A stretch of 64,000 bases of DNA from Aurelia coerulea (GCA_039566865.1 CM076951.1:20097484-20161483); one strand, 5' to 3'. Positions 11,830 through 24,236 are shown, counted from the stretch's first letter. The notes: a model not told the origin generated them from the letters alone. Translations and numbers: made by a program.

Positions 11830-13494
11830 ACCGTTGTAGGAAATTCAAAAAGATGCATCGGCTGCGTAGGAGAAAGATTTGAGCCAATGAAAATTAGGTA
11901 TACTTTGATGTTACAGCCAAAGAGCAAGTCAAAGTCCATTTGTTAGGAATCTAAGGTTGGTTTGCTTGACTCTTTTGTTTACCTTGCTAATAAATCAATA
12001 TTTATCACAATGAATTTCATTAATTTTGCACAGACAGATCAGACTAAAGTGTATGCTATCATAATTGTTTATTTGTCTCATAGCTTTGCAATTATTGCTG
12101 AGAAATTCAAGTTTCACTCTATGCACTGATTTCCCAAAAGTTCAGACAATCTTGGTCAAAATATATGGGACAATCAACGACAAATAGGATGTTTTCACTA
12201 AACCCTTTTATTTCCCCCTCCCCCCTTATTCAATGTTGGAAAAAAGTTGTCATCACACTCACTCAACATTGAAAAGGGGGGTGAAGGGGGGATTTTGCCA
12301 ATCGCTCATCTCGTTTTCAAAATATTTGCTAATACATACAGAACGGTAAGCTCTTTTACGGATCTTTTCTGCATGATTTTTAGCAGTGTCCCATATCTTT
12401 TTGGCCAAGATTGTAGCAACCCCTGGATTGAGAAATTTCGAAAAAAGCGTTAGATCCTTTAAAATATAGCATAAGGGGCAGATAATGATTCTATTCCTTC
12501 AAAATGAAAAGAACCATGACATTTATCAATCGGAAAATCAACACCAAAATCCCTTCGCCAGTCACATTTTGAGATTGAAATCATACTTGGTTCAAACTCT
12601 GAAGCAATATTCTAGAAAAGTGTTGGTCTTCAATTACCCAAAACTTTAAATTGTCAAAACCATTCACAGTGTATTTTCATATAGTAAAAATTGAGTTTGC
12701 TTCCTCGTGAAAAAACACACATTTTCATCACTTGGCTAAATGTTGAATTGATCATAAAACCTAAACCAAATGAGATGTCTTGCTGAATTTTTTTCTGCGG
12801 TTCTCTGATGCTTGGGTGCCACTTGTGCAAAAAAATAGGAGTAAAAATTCAGATAGTGACAGGAAATGAAAGAATCAGTCTGTTGATGCCTTCTTCTGCA
12901 GGGAAGAATAATTAAAACTGATCAACAAGTCAACAAGTTTTTGGGACTGGGAGCATCCTAGTTAAGTAGGTAGCGAGCAGCGACCTACCTGCTAGTGTGA
13001 TGCTCTCTATGTAGGTAGGCCAACCCAAAGACTCATGGACAGGATGAGACAACATAAGGAAATGTACTGACAGTTGCCATGGTCTGTGTCACTCTAAACG
13101 AAAAAGTAAAGCTGGCCCGGCTAGACAAGACAGTGATTCTGCCATTGGGATTCATTCACTGAGCAGTAATAAGTGTGGTAACAACTATAGCGAGGATCGT
13201 TTTGGAATTTTGATAGGGCAAGGTCTGCCTTCCACCTTAAGGTTTTGGAAATGGTGTTTCTGAAACTTTGAGATTCCTTCTTCTGCCAACAGGAGTTTGC
13301 TTTCACATTGCAATTGTTCTAATTAGCGCCAAAGGCGTTGATCTGTGGTGGCTGTTGATTGAGTTTAGCCAATAGGTAACTTAGGTATTATTGGCATGTG
13401 ATTTTCAATTTATTTTGTTTGTCTGCTAATTAAAGTGGCCTGTTTTGTTATTAAGTTGTTCTGCGCACAAACCAAACTTTTGCATGTATTGATT
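11830..13494. other. No gene recognised
   Basis: AT-rich sequence with short frames only. A C-rich and G-rich pair around 12210-12290 (CCCCCTCCCCCC and GGGGGGTGAAGGGGGG) is imperfectly complementary and may be the worn ends of a small element. Confidence 0.45.
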
Positions 13495-14904
13495 CATTGG
13501 AGCCCACAGATCTAGCTGGAAAGTTGTTACATTCCTGGAAATAAAAAATGTGTGGATTATAGGGTAGCTGGTCAACTACGGATACTTTATAATGGGGGAG
13601 TATTCTGAGCTTTTGTCTAACCATTGTCTCTTGCTCATTGGAGCCCACAGATCAAGCTGGAAAGTTGTTACATTCCTGGAAATAAAAAGTATGTGGATTG
13701 TAGGGTAGCTGGTCAACTACGGATACTTTATAATGGGGGAGTATTCTGAGCTTTTGTCTAACCATTGTCTCTTGCTCATTGGAGCCAACAGATCTAGCTG
13801 GAAAGTTGTTACATTCCTGGAAATAAAAAGTATGTGGATTGTAAGGTAACTGGTCAACTACGGATACTTTATAATGGGGGAGTATTCTGAGCTTTTGTCT
13901 AACCATTGTCTCTTGCTCATTGGAGCCCACAGATCAAGCTGGAAAGTTGTTACATTCCTGGAAATAAAAAGTATGTGGATTGTAGGGTAGCTGGTCAACT
14001 ACGGATACTTTATAATGGGGGAGTATTCTGAGCTTTTGTCTAACCATTGTCTCTTGCTCATTGGAGCCAACAGATCTAACTGGAAAGTTGTTACATTCCT
14101 GGAAATTAAAAAATGTGTGGATTATAGGGTAGCTGGTCAACTACGGATACTTTATAATGGGGGAGTATTCTGAGCTTTTGTCTAACCATGGTCTCTTGCT
14201 CATTGGAGCCAACAGATCTAGCTGGAAAGTTGTTACATTCCTGGAAATAAAAAATGTGTGGATTATAGGGTAGCTGGTCAACTACGGATACTTTATAATG
14301 GGGGAGTATTCTGAGCTTTTGTCTAACCATTGTCTCTTGCTCATTGGAGCCAACAGATCTAGCTGGAAAGTTGTTACATTCCTGGAAATAAAAAGTATGT
14401 GGATTGTAGGGTAGCTGGTCAACTACGGATACTTTATAATGGGGGAGTATTCTGAGCTTTTTTCTAACCATTGTCTCTTGCTCATTGGAGCCAACAGATC
14501 TAGCTGGAAAGTTGTTACATTCCTGGAAATAAAAAATGTGTGGATTATAGGGTAGCTGGTCAACTACGAATACTTTATAATGGGGGAGTATTCTGAGCTT
14601 TTGTCTAACCATTGTCTCTTGCTCATTGGAGCCAACAGATCTAGCTGGAAAGTTGTTACATTCCTGGAAATGAAAAATGTGTGGATTATAGGGTAGCTGG
14701 TCAACTACGGATACTTTATAATGGGGGAGTATTCTGAGCTTTTGTCTAACCATTGTCTCTTGCTCATTGGAGCCAACAGATCTAGCTGGAAAGTTGTTAC
14801 ATTCCTGGAAATGAAAAATGTGTTGATTATAGGGTAGCTGGTCAACTACGGATACTTTATAATGGGGGAGTATTCTGAGCTTTTGTCTAACCATTGTCTC
14901 TTGC
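13495..14904. repeat. 141-bp minisatellite, ten copies
   Basis: The unit begins CATTGGAGCC and recurs at 13495, 13636, 13777, 13918, 14059 and so on with a 141-bp spacing (one unit gained a single A near 14105). Copies differ by a few substitutions (AAAATGTGTGG or AAAGTATGTGG, CCCACAG or CCAACAG). Because 141 is 47 codons, the minus strand stays open across many copies and gives long repetitive frames of 47-residue periods, such as 14106-14915. Lack of a conserved start, the frame loss at the 142-bp unit and the satellite-like neutral variation argue that these are not genes. Confidence 0.9.
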
Positions 14905-15118
14905 TTGCCGGCCATAATGGGCGACCGGCCATAATGGGCGACGCTATTCTACATGTAACTTTTTTCCTTTTTGAGTTTTGGAAAAAATTGCCCACTTTGA
15001 CAATACCTGATTTTAGGACAAAAAGTAAAGCGAAAGGCTTTCATTTTTTACTAATCATGGTTTAATTTCAAATTGCATTCCCACTGCGTTTCACATCAAG
15101 TTACCCCGCTTTACCATA

Positions 15119-15740
15119 GCGGGTGAGCCAGAAAAAAGTTCCCACTTTCGAAAATTAGTAGCACAACAAGTCCTGCATGGATTTGAATGATTCAAATTCT
15201 AGTTAAAAGCCAAAAGATCGAAGTATTTTTGTGATTTTTCTCGTCTTCTTACGAGCACTGCAAATATAGGTAAATCCAACTTTACAAAAATTTCATGGTT
15301 GGAAAATGACTGAAAAAGGGCCTAAACACTTGATCGTTAGGACTCTCCTGACACAGAACAATGCGCACGGGCGTTTCAAGAGTTATAAGAAATAAGAAAT
15401 AGATTCTCAAACAGATACAAAATATTTTCAATCCCAAATGGCAATAAATGTGCAGACGAAATCTCTCATCCATGAAAAATTGCATTTTCTCTGTTGTTCT
15501 GAGCGAGGAGTCCTTTATGATTTGATCAAGTATTTTAGGCCATTTTCAGTCATTCTGCAACCACAAAGTTTTTGTAAACTTGAATTTACCAATTTTTCCA
15601 GTGCTCGTAAGAAGGCGAGAAAAATCACAAAAATACTTCCATCTTTTGGCTGTCAAGCTAATATTGATTCATTCCAATCCATCCAGTACTCTTGATGCTA
15701 TGAATTTTCTAAAGTGGGAACTTTTTTCTGGTTCACCCGG
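15119..15740. mobile_element. Full-length palindromic TA element (GCGGGTGAGCCAGAAAA ends)
   Basis: The left end GCGGGTGAGCCAGAAAAAAG matches the complement of the right end CTTTTTTCTGGTTCACCCGG, with TA on both sides (15117-15118 and 15741-15742). The arms continue to pair inward: TCTTACGAGCACTG at 15248 against CAGTGCTCGTAAGA at 15599, and TTGGAAAATGACTG against CAGTCATTCTGCAA. The whole 622-bp copy can therefore fold into one hairpin. It has no coding capacity. TA flanks suggest the Tc1/mariner group. Confidence 0.8.
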
Positions 15741-15915
15741 TATAAAGGTGAGCGACACAAAAATACAAATGGCGTTCAGGTTGCAAGCAAACTGATTTTG
15801 TATGGAAACAACAAATGTATACAACGTATCTAAAAGGCTACAAAACTGCAAATGTACAGTTGAGCCCAAAATTATTCATACCTGTGCCAAATTCTGGGTA
15901 TTTTGCATCGTTCTA

Positions 15916-16459
15916 CCGGGTGTCCCAAAAAAAGTACTCCCGTTTGAAAAATCACCAAAATTTGATTACATGACCGATCTTCAATTTTCTTTTTTTGTCA
16001 AGTAGATCAAGGACCAAATTATTTTCTCAGGCATAGCTGATCTTGTCATTGGTTGAAATTAGCAAATTTAGCTCTTTTTAGGGCTACCTGGTTTTGAATC
16101 ATGCTGCAAAAGAGCATTTATGCTTGCCAGATCAATTCCTTTGTGCATATAACGCTTCTAGTTTGGTCATAAATGACCGAAAGGAATGCACACTATCATT
16201 GGAGACTTCGATGACGATGAAAAATCTGAAAATTTTGACTGTTAGGCAAGATTGAGCATTTTGCTTAAAAAGTATAGCTCAAAATAAGGTTTTTCAGCGT
16301 GTAATTTTTCTACCTGGTTGCATCAAAAGCAAACATTTTAGCATCTATAAATATTTTTGGATCTTTAACAAAACAAGTCAAAAAGAAAATTTTATCAAAG
16401 GTTTGATAGTCAATTTTTGGCGATTTTTTAAACGGGAGTACTTTTTTTGGGACACCCGG
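15916..16459. mobile_element. Palindromic TA element, family 1 (GTACTCCCG), copy 1
   Basis: The ends are CCGGGTGTCCCAAAAAAAGT and ACTTTTTTTGGGACACCCGG, with TA at 15914-15915 and 16460-16461. Two other copies of the same family lie at 36157-36695 and, in reverse orientation, 46302-46849. Length is 544 bp with no frame. Confidence 0.85.
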
Positions 16460-17070
16460 TATTTGAGGACAATTTTACTGTGGCTGAAGTTTCGTAAGAA
16501 TGTGATAAAAGGCGGAAACAAGTGCTACAAGAGATAATTCAAGGAATGAAATATCTTGTGAATTGGTTAGCAAATATAACGATAAAAAATACTCCAAATT
16601 TGGCTTAGGTATGAATAATTTCGGGCTTAACTGTAATTACAAATTATTTTGACGAATTTCATATTATAAATCTACAACGGTCCAGGAATCTGCTTTCCTA
16701 TCAAACCTTAATATTGTCTCCATTTTGAGCCTACACGTATTTCTTTTTTAAGGAACCGCTTATAAGAAACTTTAGGCTCGATTTTTGGAATGTTAAGAAA
16801 CAACCCTACCTGAATCTAGAAATTGTTGTAATTTACAATTTTAGTTTTCCTATTGCACTCCAAATCGTTTTGACTGTATACAATTATAGCAACTGTTTGG
16901 ACATTATTTTGAGTGCGAATTATGTTATTTACTTGTTTTGAGATCTCACTAAGTAATTTGGGAGCATTGAAAATATAAGAAACATGCACGATCATTTTTT
17001 TAGCAAACAGGCCCAAATATTTAAGAAATTGCCTGCCAGCCCCGGATGTTAATTTCTTATAAAAAATATA

Positions 17071-17275
17071 CAGTGTGTCCCAAAAAAATTGTGCCCCGTT
17101 TGTCTGAAGATTGCGACAAAACAGCAAGAGATTCTCGCCAAACTTTTCCATTATGGTGCTCTTCAGATGTTCAATTAAACTTTGCTACCATCCCCATGAA
17201 AATCCGTTGAAAAATGACCTTAATGAGACCAAATTTGCCCGATCACTGAAACTAGCGGTTTCTGAAACCAGTTTT
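17071..17275. mobile_element. Left half of a mariner-like palindromic element
   Basis: It begins CAGTGTGTCCCAAAAAAATT after TA (17069-17070) and matches the left arm of the complete element at 47852-48432 for about 200 bp (TGTGCCCCGTTTGTC, GGTGCTCTTCAGATG). The right arm is missing. Confidence 0.65.
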
Positions 17276-17279
17276 TCTA

Positions 17280-18385
17280 AATGTTTGCCAAGGAAAAATT
17301 GATAACATTTGAAAACTTGAAAATATCGCATTTCGTTTTCTATCGTTTTTTTCAACCCTCCATACTTCTCTGCCTAAAATAACAAGGCCTTCTTGATAGA
17401 TGATGCCGTGTTTGCTTGATAAATATTTGTTTCCACTGCACAGTTTTCAACACAAGGAAGACCAATACTTTAAAAATATTTTTCAATCAATTTTTCTTGA
17501 TTCAACAGCGTTGCACAATTGTACTAGGAGGCTGAAAGTTATCTCAACTGTTACATTCTAGATCATACCATAGACCGTTGTTGAAATAACTGAGATTCGT
17601 TATGATTCTTTGTCATTTTGAGTTGTATTTTTTTACAGGTTGCTTGATCATAAATAATCCGATGCGATGCAAGAGGAAAAAACAGCTTTGAAACGCGAAG
17701 GATTATGGTTTGCTCAAGGGTATTTGATTCTCATACCAGTAGATTTTCTTCCATCTAAGGATTTTAATAAAGTTATTACTTCTTGATTGCTAATTTCATG
17801 AAAGGTGAACGTTTTTAACAATAGTGCTGGGTTTTAAATGATAGCTAAGATGCTGGGGTGATTCTTATAAAAATCAAGAACTGATTGAAAAATGTGGCAG
17901 TCATCAGATATTCTTGCATTTTTAGAAAGGCTACTAGGCTTCTAACCTCTAAAATTCTCTGCTATATCTACATAATGATCATTGAAAATCTCTGTCAATA
18001 GCTGGTCACCTGTTACAACGGTACCATTTTCACAAGAGAAATATCGCTACTCCTAAGTCCCCCTTTATGTGACAGAAAGGGTTCAACAAGATCTCAAAAT
18101 TCTTTATTAGAAAGTATACTATTTCTTATCGCCTCTTTGAAGTGATTTTTCATAGCTTTCTTCCTTAGAGAAACAAAATTATTACGCTGGTTTTTGAACT
18201 TACTCTACTTTCTGTGGTAGGTCTTTATTAATAAGTCTTATTAAGTATTAGGTCTGACATCTAATGTGAAACCGGCTCAAATATTTATTTTTAAAGTGTT
18301 TTTATAATTAGAATTTCTATCTGTATTAGTTGTAGCGTATGTATAGTAGTTTGTAGTAGTTTTATTTTAGTTTATATTTTAGTTT
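17280..18385. other. No gene recognised
   Basis: AT-rich sequence without a frame above 70 codons or a repeat I recognise. Confidence 0.45.
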
Positions 18386-18515
18386 ATATTAATTCCAGGG
18401 GGTAGACATGATATTTTGCTCCTCCTGGTCCCCGTCCCTGTAGTGTGGTATAGTAGATTGTAGGTAGTGCTTAGGTAATTTTGTTGTAAATTTTTATATT
18501 GAATAAAAAAAAAGT
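18386..18515 (+). mobile_element. LINE 3' UTR fragment
   Basis: The sequence from CCAGGGGGTAGACATG through TTGCTCCTCCTGG to the A-rich end TTGAATAAAAAAAAAG parallels, on the opposite strand, the 3' UTRs at 1486-1650 and 41360-41520. It also parallels a plus-strand copy at 44770-44965. The short A tail marks the 3' end. Confidence 0.55.
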
Positions 18516-18581
18516 CTTTTTGAGCCTTTATTTAGTCTATGTTGTCTTTTGCAATTGTTGATGGATGACAGGAACTAGAAC

Positions 18582-18769
18582 GTGTTGTGGCGCAGTGGTG
18601 TAATCCACTGACTTTGCAGCCAGAACAGTCAGGCGGACAGGGTTCGATCCCAGGTAGAGCCCCACCATTTGAGCGTCATGACAAGGGGTCGCGGACTCGA
18701 TTAGACCTATTCTACTTCTGTGATCCCAGAGCTTGGCGCTAAAAACTGCAACTTCACCTTCACCTTCAC
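18582..18769 (+). mobile_element. tRNA-derived SINE, copy 1
   Basis: A tRNA-like head carries an RNA polymerase III A box (TGGCGCAGTGG) and a B box (GGTTCGATCCC) about 45 bp further on. A conserved body follows (TGAGCGTCATGACAAGGGG, TGATCCCAGAGCTTGGCGC), then a 3' tail of CTTCAC repeats. Copies at 25472-26100 and 59697-59888 (reverse) share all of this, so it is a SINE family rather than a functional tRNA gene; no complete cloverleaf acceptor stem is evident. Confidence 0.85.
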
Positions 18770-18839
18770 AGGGGCAGAACTTCCTCTGTGAATCTTAGTC
18801 TTCAAAGGAGCATGTTTATCTTGACAGCGGACGAAAGAC

Positions 18840-19251
18840 TTCTACAGGATAAATTTGCATCATTCACATCAGCTTTAAAGTCTGTTTATTTTACATCTTG
18901 CAAACAGTTATCAGAGTCAAAGTCCTTGTAGGTAGGGTATAAAACAATCTTTGGCTTAAGGCGAGGTATATGCATTTTCATCAAAGTTAAGACAAGACCA
19001 TGAAATTCACGCAGATCAGTTTCAAAAACAGGTATTTTGAAAACATCTGGGTATATTCGTTAGCATAACGTCAATTGACGAACGATGATCTTTTGTGAAA
19101 CATGTTTTATCCTTCACTAAATTAGGCAATCCACAAACATCCCAGAAGGAAACTAATTTTGTATATCCAGGATGCTGAATATCATGAGTCTCAATGTTCC
19201 TATCACCCATAATCAATACATTGTCGTATTTGTCCAAAACAGAGTTTGATA
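18840..19251 (-). pseudogene. LINE endonuclease-domain fragment
   Basis: On the minus strand the frame reads VLIMGDRNI, then KDHRSSIDVMLTN, which match the GDFN and following conserved stretch of the apurinic-type (EEP) endonuclease domain of non-LTR retrotransposons. The catalytic-region F of GDFN is replaced by R and a stop follows about 55 codons past the ORF end. The palindromic element starting at 19252 interrupts its 5' side. Confidence 0.6.
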
Positions 19252-19880
19252 CCGGGTGAGTCAGAAAAAGGATCCCCGCTTGGAAGGCCACTGCTCCATG
19301 AATATCAAAGCAATAATATTGAAAAATGTCTTCTTTTATTGCCAATATGTTCAATTAGGTTCAGTAATTTGCCCGGCCTTAATCGGCCATTCCTTCCCGT
19401 GGATATGGGTGATTTTCTGCAGAAAGCCCCTTAAAAAAACCTGCAAAAACGAATGAAAACAATGAGCACATTTTCCTTCCTAAAATTGATGACACTCACA
19501 TAAATTCATGTATTTTGTCCTCTTGGGAGAATGGAATCCCCCTGAATAGGTCATCGATACCAGGGGGAGGACTTGTTCATCCTCCCAAGAGGATAGCACG
19601 TGCTAAAGCGTCCACAAGTCATTGCTGTAAGGCCATTGTAAGGCAGAAATGTAAGGGAAATTTGTTCATGATTTTGGGCACGTTTTGAAGGTTTTTTGAA
19701 GGGACTCTTTTGAGAAAATCTCTAATAATTTCAGAATAGAATGGCCGATTTCAGTCAGGTAAATTTTGTAGTAGATTTGAATATTTCTACCATTAAACTA
19801 TATATTTGCCGATATCATTGTCTTGATATCCAAGGACCCGTGACCTTTCAAACGGGGATTCTTTTTTCCGACTCACCCGG
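19252..19880. mobile_element. Palindromic TA element (GGATCCCCGCTTGG), copy 1
   Basis: The ends CCGGGTGAGTCAGAAAAAG and CTTTTTTCCGACTCACCCGG are flanked by TA. Long internal arms pair (GGATGAACAAGTCC type sequence near 19575 against its complement). A second copy in the opposite orientation is at 58079-58707. Length is 629 bp with no coding capacity. Confidence 0.85.
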
Positions 19881-20257
19881 TAGTTAAATTACCGTTTGAA
19901 ATCCACAATACCATAACTGAGTGCGTTCGTGTTCTGTATAATCACCATGCACGATCAACCGCCAAATTTCAGAACTTCAACACCTGCCTCTTTGATCTGT
20001 TAAAAAAGAGAGTTAAATCGCTGTAGTTCAAATAAAAACGAGGAATCACAACCACGCTCCTTCGCAGCTACGTATATAAACTACTATAATATCAATCGAG
20101 AAAAAAAGCGTTTTGAAGTTGGTTAAGAGTAACAGGGGGGTTAAGCAAAATAAACAAATTTATGACACAAGGACAGGATCAAAATATTGGCTTGAAAGGG
20201 AGGGGCTTATTAGAGAGGGAGAATACCACATGACAGGGCTAATCAGCGCGTATACAA

Positions 20258-21513
20258 TTAACCCTATCCAGACTGGGCTTTTTGAGCTACTAGAAGACTG
20301 TGGGGGCTCATTCAGCCCCCCCCCCCCCTCTCTAAAATCGCCATTCCTTCACTTACGAAGACAAAACTCACCATGCAGGTAGCCGTGCTTATGATCTATC
20401 ATTTCTCACAAAAAAATTCTTAAAATAGACATGACGTCATAATTATTCAAGACCAACTGGCACGTGTCCACAAAAAAAATGAAAAAAACAACTTTTTTTT
20501 AAATCTTCATAATTTTCTAAAATTGATTCATGAAACCAAATTATGCCAATTAAAGCATTGTTAGAAGGTGAAAATATACTTATAAAGTGAAAAATTTGAT
20601 TTTCGCAAATCCAAGATGGCGGACACAGAGATTAAAAATCTTGTTTTTCTGAAAAATGAAAAGAGAATTTCTCCATATACTACGATGAAGACTACTTCGA
20701 TGATAAGTGATCGTTGCATACTTCATTTTTCCTTTTGAAACTTTTGTTTTGATTATTGCAAAAAATGCTGACATCAGCATTTTTTCCCAGTAGTAAGCAA
20801 ATGAGTTGGAAAGAAGAAGGAAGGTGGAAATAAGGGGTTGAAGACAGTTATTTGGTGAAATTTTGATAAAATCTTGACAAACTAAACACTTTCAAGTCAA
20901 AAAATTCTCACTGTAAAACAAATTCTCAAGATATGCATGAAAACTGATCGTGAGTAGTACTATCTGAGGATACCCCCGGGGAATCTTATACCGTTTGCGA
21001 CCAATGATGCACAAAATTCAAACAAAATTACACAGCTTAGATGGAAACAACCCTGTTGATCAGTTTTAGTCTATTTATTGCCGCTGTAAAACATTTGGGG
21101 TCGAAATATCCTTGCAGAAAGACCGCTAACTAATTTTTGCCATTTTCTTAAAGATGATGTCATTGATGAGGTCACGTGACACATAATTGTTCTATTGTTC
21201 CTGGAAAAAATTAAAGAGACCTTATAAATTATAAGTTCACAACTGAAAAAGGATACTATCAAAGGATTATGAGGTGATCTGGAATTACATCCATAAGCAG
21301 CTTACCTAAAAGTTGGCCCCGACCACTCTGAAAAAAACAGCCACCCCCCGCCCCCCTGAATTTTTTTTTCAAAGTTTCACACAAATTCACACTTCAAAAG
21401 GATAGAAACTAAAAGTCAAAAAATCATTTCCTGGTTCGTTGAACCGATTTGGAGCAGTGCTCAGTTAAGTAGGTGGGGGGGCTGAATGAGCCCCCCAGTC
21501 TGGATAGGGTTAA
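20258..21513. mobile_element. TTAA-flanked element with CCCTATCCAGACTGGG ends
   Basis: TTAACCCTATCCAGACTGGG at the left is the complement of CCCAGTCTGGATAGGGTTAA at the right (20258-20261 and 21510-21513 are TTAA). Next to each end is a run of G or C with TCATTCAGCCCCCC or GGGGGGCTGAATGAGC. Ends starting CCC plus a TTAA target resemble piggyBac-type elements. No transposase frame is present in 1.26 kb. Confidence 0.7.
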
Positions 21514-22217
21514 CCCTATCTCACCTGGGGGGTTGGATTCCACCCCCAAACCAAAATTCTATTCGCCAATGCTAAAATATGCAATGCCGGATGCAAAGAC
21601 TCCGCTACTTTAACTTTATATGTAGACTGTATCGAATGATGAAAATTTCGAGATGCTAAATATAGCCTCGTAACCATGGCAACCAACGTTTTACCACGTA
21701 GTCGAAAAAATTTGTATACTTTTTCTTAAATTGTTGCAGATATTAATCTCAAATATATGCCAAATTATGCTTACACATGTATTTAATGATATCCAACTCA
21801 ATTTGAAACAAAGAAATTCAATTCAATGCCTCATTTCATTGTTCAATCATGTTGGTAATAATCATGATAATCATAACTTAAAATCTTCTTATTGTCATGG
21901 CAACGAGAACAATAGAGATAATTAGATTAATCATGTGATTTTTGATTTTTTGTATCAAAGTACATCTCTTTACCAAGTTTAAAGATTACAGCTACTATAA
22001 CAGCGAAGGCAAATAGGGGAGGGGGTGGAATCTGAGCAGTAAGTGTTTTGATTACACCTAAAAAGTACGAGAATTGAATCCCCTCCCAATTGGCTTCTGC
22101 ACAAAATAAATAAAATGCCCGAGGCAGAAGTTTAGATATATCCTTCTTCTTTCGATATGTGCTAATATTTGCTCTTGAAAACCATTTCTGAAATGCACAA
22201 CGAGCGCGCTAGCGACC
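21514..22217. other. No gene recognised; possible second TTAA element
   Basis: The right TTAA of the previous element is followed directly by CCCTATCTCACCTGGGGGG and GGATTCCACCCCC. GGGGGTGGAATCTGAGC occurs near 22021. The pair hints at another short palindromic element, but its right end was not defined. Confidence 0.3.
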
Positions 22218-22524
22218 CGAGTTTCAGGGCAATTTTTGCGACTTGCTTTGTTTTTGTTTATGTCTTAACCAACCGAGCATGGAATTCTTTTTGTCTGCAA
22301 TCACAAATTGCTTTGTATCTAGGTGTCAATGAAAAGTAGCGAGTTCTATTGTAGCATTATCTGTCCTTGTTTTCCCTGCCTACAAGGGCAGATTTTGTAA
22401 TACAATAGCAACATGTGCGTTTGATTGACACCTCAATTCAAAGCGATTAGCGATTGCAAACAAAGAAAATTCTCTCAACCAGTAATTCAAAACAAACAAA
22501 GCTGCAAATGTTTCTCTGAAACTA

Positions 22525-23126
22525 CCGGGTGCGCCAAAATAAACTATGCATGTTTGGCAGGCCACAATAAATCGTACACTGGACCGATTTTGAAGATTTA
22601 GGTCTTAATCTTTAGCAGAAAGCCTGAATTAGATTCTAGGACTCTTTGCAAATTTTTCCGTTTTCAGTTTTTAGAGCTAGAAGCGAGTTTCTTAAAATGT
22701 TCGTTTTCGAAAACATGGAAAATGATCAAAAAACGTCGATCAAATTTTAAAAGATTCAACATGAATGAACAAAGAGAAAACGTTTTCAGGGGGATTTGGG
22801 GGTTTGTACGAACTCTCGTATAGCAGATTACAATTGATCGATTTCTAAATCGCAAATCACCACGAACAAGTTCTCTCTTTGTCTATTCATGTCGACTATT
22901 TAGAAAACTTGATCGGTGTTTTTTTATCGTTTTCAGTGTTTTCGAAAAGTAAAATTTTAGGAAACTCGCTTCTAGCTCTAAAAACTGAAAATGAAAAAAT
23001 TGCAAAAAATCCCAGTATCTAATTCAGGCTTTCTGCTAACGATTAAGTCATAAATCTTCAAAATTGGTCCAGTGTACGATTTATTGTGGCCTGCCAAACG
23101 TGCATAGTTTATTTTGGCGCACCCGG
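22525..23126. mobile_element. Palindromic TA element (GCGCCAAAATAAACTATGC), copy 1
   Basis: CCGGGTGCGCCAAAATAAAC at the left pairs with GTTTATTTTGGCGCACCCGG at the right. The arms continue through GGCAGGCCACAATAAATCG and AAGCCTGAATTAGAT and their complements. TA flanks it at 22523-22524 and 23127-23128. A second, heavily interrupted copy is at 45290-46952. Confidence 0.85.
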
Positions 23127-23128
23127 TA

Positions 23129-23440
23129 GTAGGGCAAACTCTTGCCTTGTGCACACAAAAGGTGGTTGTTAAGAGAAGTTACGTGCATATTACGAAACAA
23201 GAAGGATAAATCTAAAGTTCTGTCTGGCGGATTTTGTTTATTTGATTCAGGAGCTGTTTTGTAATGGTTTCATTTGAGCTCTAAATACGCCAGAATTAAC
23301 AATGCCCTCTACTCAGCTCCTGAGTCAATAAAAAAAATCCGCCAGACAGAACTTTAGATTTACCCTTCTACTTTCGTTATAAGCACGTAACTTCTCTTAA
23401 AAACCACCATTCGCTCGCACAAGGCGAGTCTTTGCCCTAC
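23129..23440. mobile_element. Palindromic TA element (GTAGGGCAAA ends)
   Basis: GTAGGGCAAACTCTTGCC pairs with GGCGAGTCTTTGCCCTAC, and the inner arms pair through TTCTGTCTGGCGGATT. It shares its left TA (23127-23128) with the neighbouring MITE and has TA at 23441-23442, so one was inserted at the edge of the other. Confidence 0.75.
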
Positions 23441-23600
23441 TAGTTTCGGGGAAACCTTTGCGGCTTGTTTTGTTTTGAATTGGTTGAGAGAATTTCCTTT
23501 GTCTGCAGTCGCTAATCGCTTTGAATTCAGGTGTCAATCAAACGCAGCTGTTGCTATTGTATTACAAAATCTGCACTTGTTCTCCCTGCCAACACTTCAA

Positions 23601-24236
23601 TTTCTACTAATCTAACAATAAATATAAATAAAATTTCCCGAAATTAACCAAACGAACAATAAAAGACAAACCAAAATGATTGTGCCAAATCTCTATTATT
23701 GTTCAAGGTTCAGTGCCTTATCGGGTTGTTTGTGGCCATAACTCCACCAATCCTGGAGATATTTTAACCGACATCCAAACTTGCACACCCAAACATCCGG
23801 AGAGTAGATTTCTTAGAAAAAGTTCGGGAAATCTCAAGCAGTTTTTTTCCTGGTTGCGTTCTATGAAGGGAGGGTAAAATTTAGCAAAATCTTCACGGGT
23901 TTCTTTTGTCTCCTTCGCTTTTTAGCCGTCTAATTGGCCCGTGAAATTGAGGCTTTGGCGGTTTCGACCATGGGCCACGAGCAATCGGCTAAGTACGACG
24001 AAAGATTCCTATGCTTGAAAGGACCAATATGGTTGGGATGCATACATCAGTTATTGATCCTTTTATAACATTGAGCTTTCATTTTCATAGATATAAAACT
24101 AATTTCATCAAAAGGGTAGTACGAAAACTAGATGCAGCAATTCATACTTTGAAGATACATGAAAACTGTGATCAGTGTCAAACGAAAAGTGTCCTGGAAA
24201 TTCTTCAACTAAGTTATCTAATTCTTGTAGGATATA
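23601..24236. other. No gene recognised
   Basis: Short frames only, with no domain recognised and no clear repeat. Confidence 0.45.

Larger units (their letters stand above)
22218..23600. repeat. Three-arm inverted/direct repeat around two nested MITEs
   Basis: A sequence of about 150 bp ending TCCCTGCC occurs as a direct copy at about 22218-22378, an inverted copy at 22380-22522 and a direct copy at 23443-23600. Shared markers are TTGCTATTGTATTACAAAATC, AGGTGTCAAT and GTCTGCA. The second and third arms are separated by two adjacent TA-flanked MITEs. Without the MITEs the middle and right arms would form a near-perfect hairpin. Confidence 0.7.

Noticed and set aside
13495..14904. CRISPR-like regular repeat
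   Set aside because: Units are contiguous with no unique spacers and the genome is eukaryotic.
13652..14915. Repetitive 47-residue protein frames on the minus strand
   Set aside because: They follow from a 141-bp minisatellite; frames break at a one-base insertion and no conserved start or end exists.
18582..18655. Functional tRNA gene
   Set aside because: A and B boxes are present, but three copies share a long non-tRNA body and a tandem 3' tail, which defines a SINE; a full acceptor stem is not formed.
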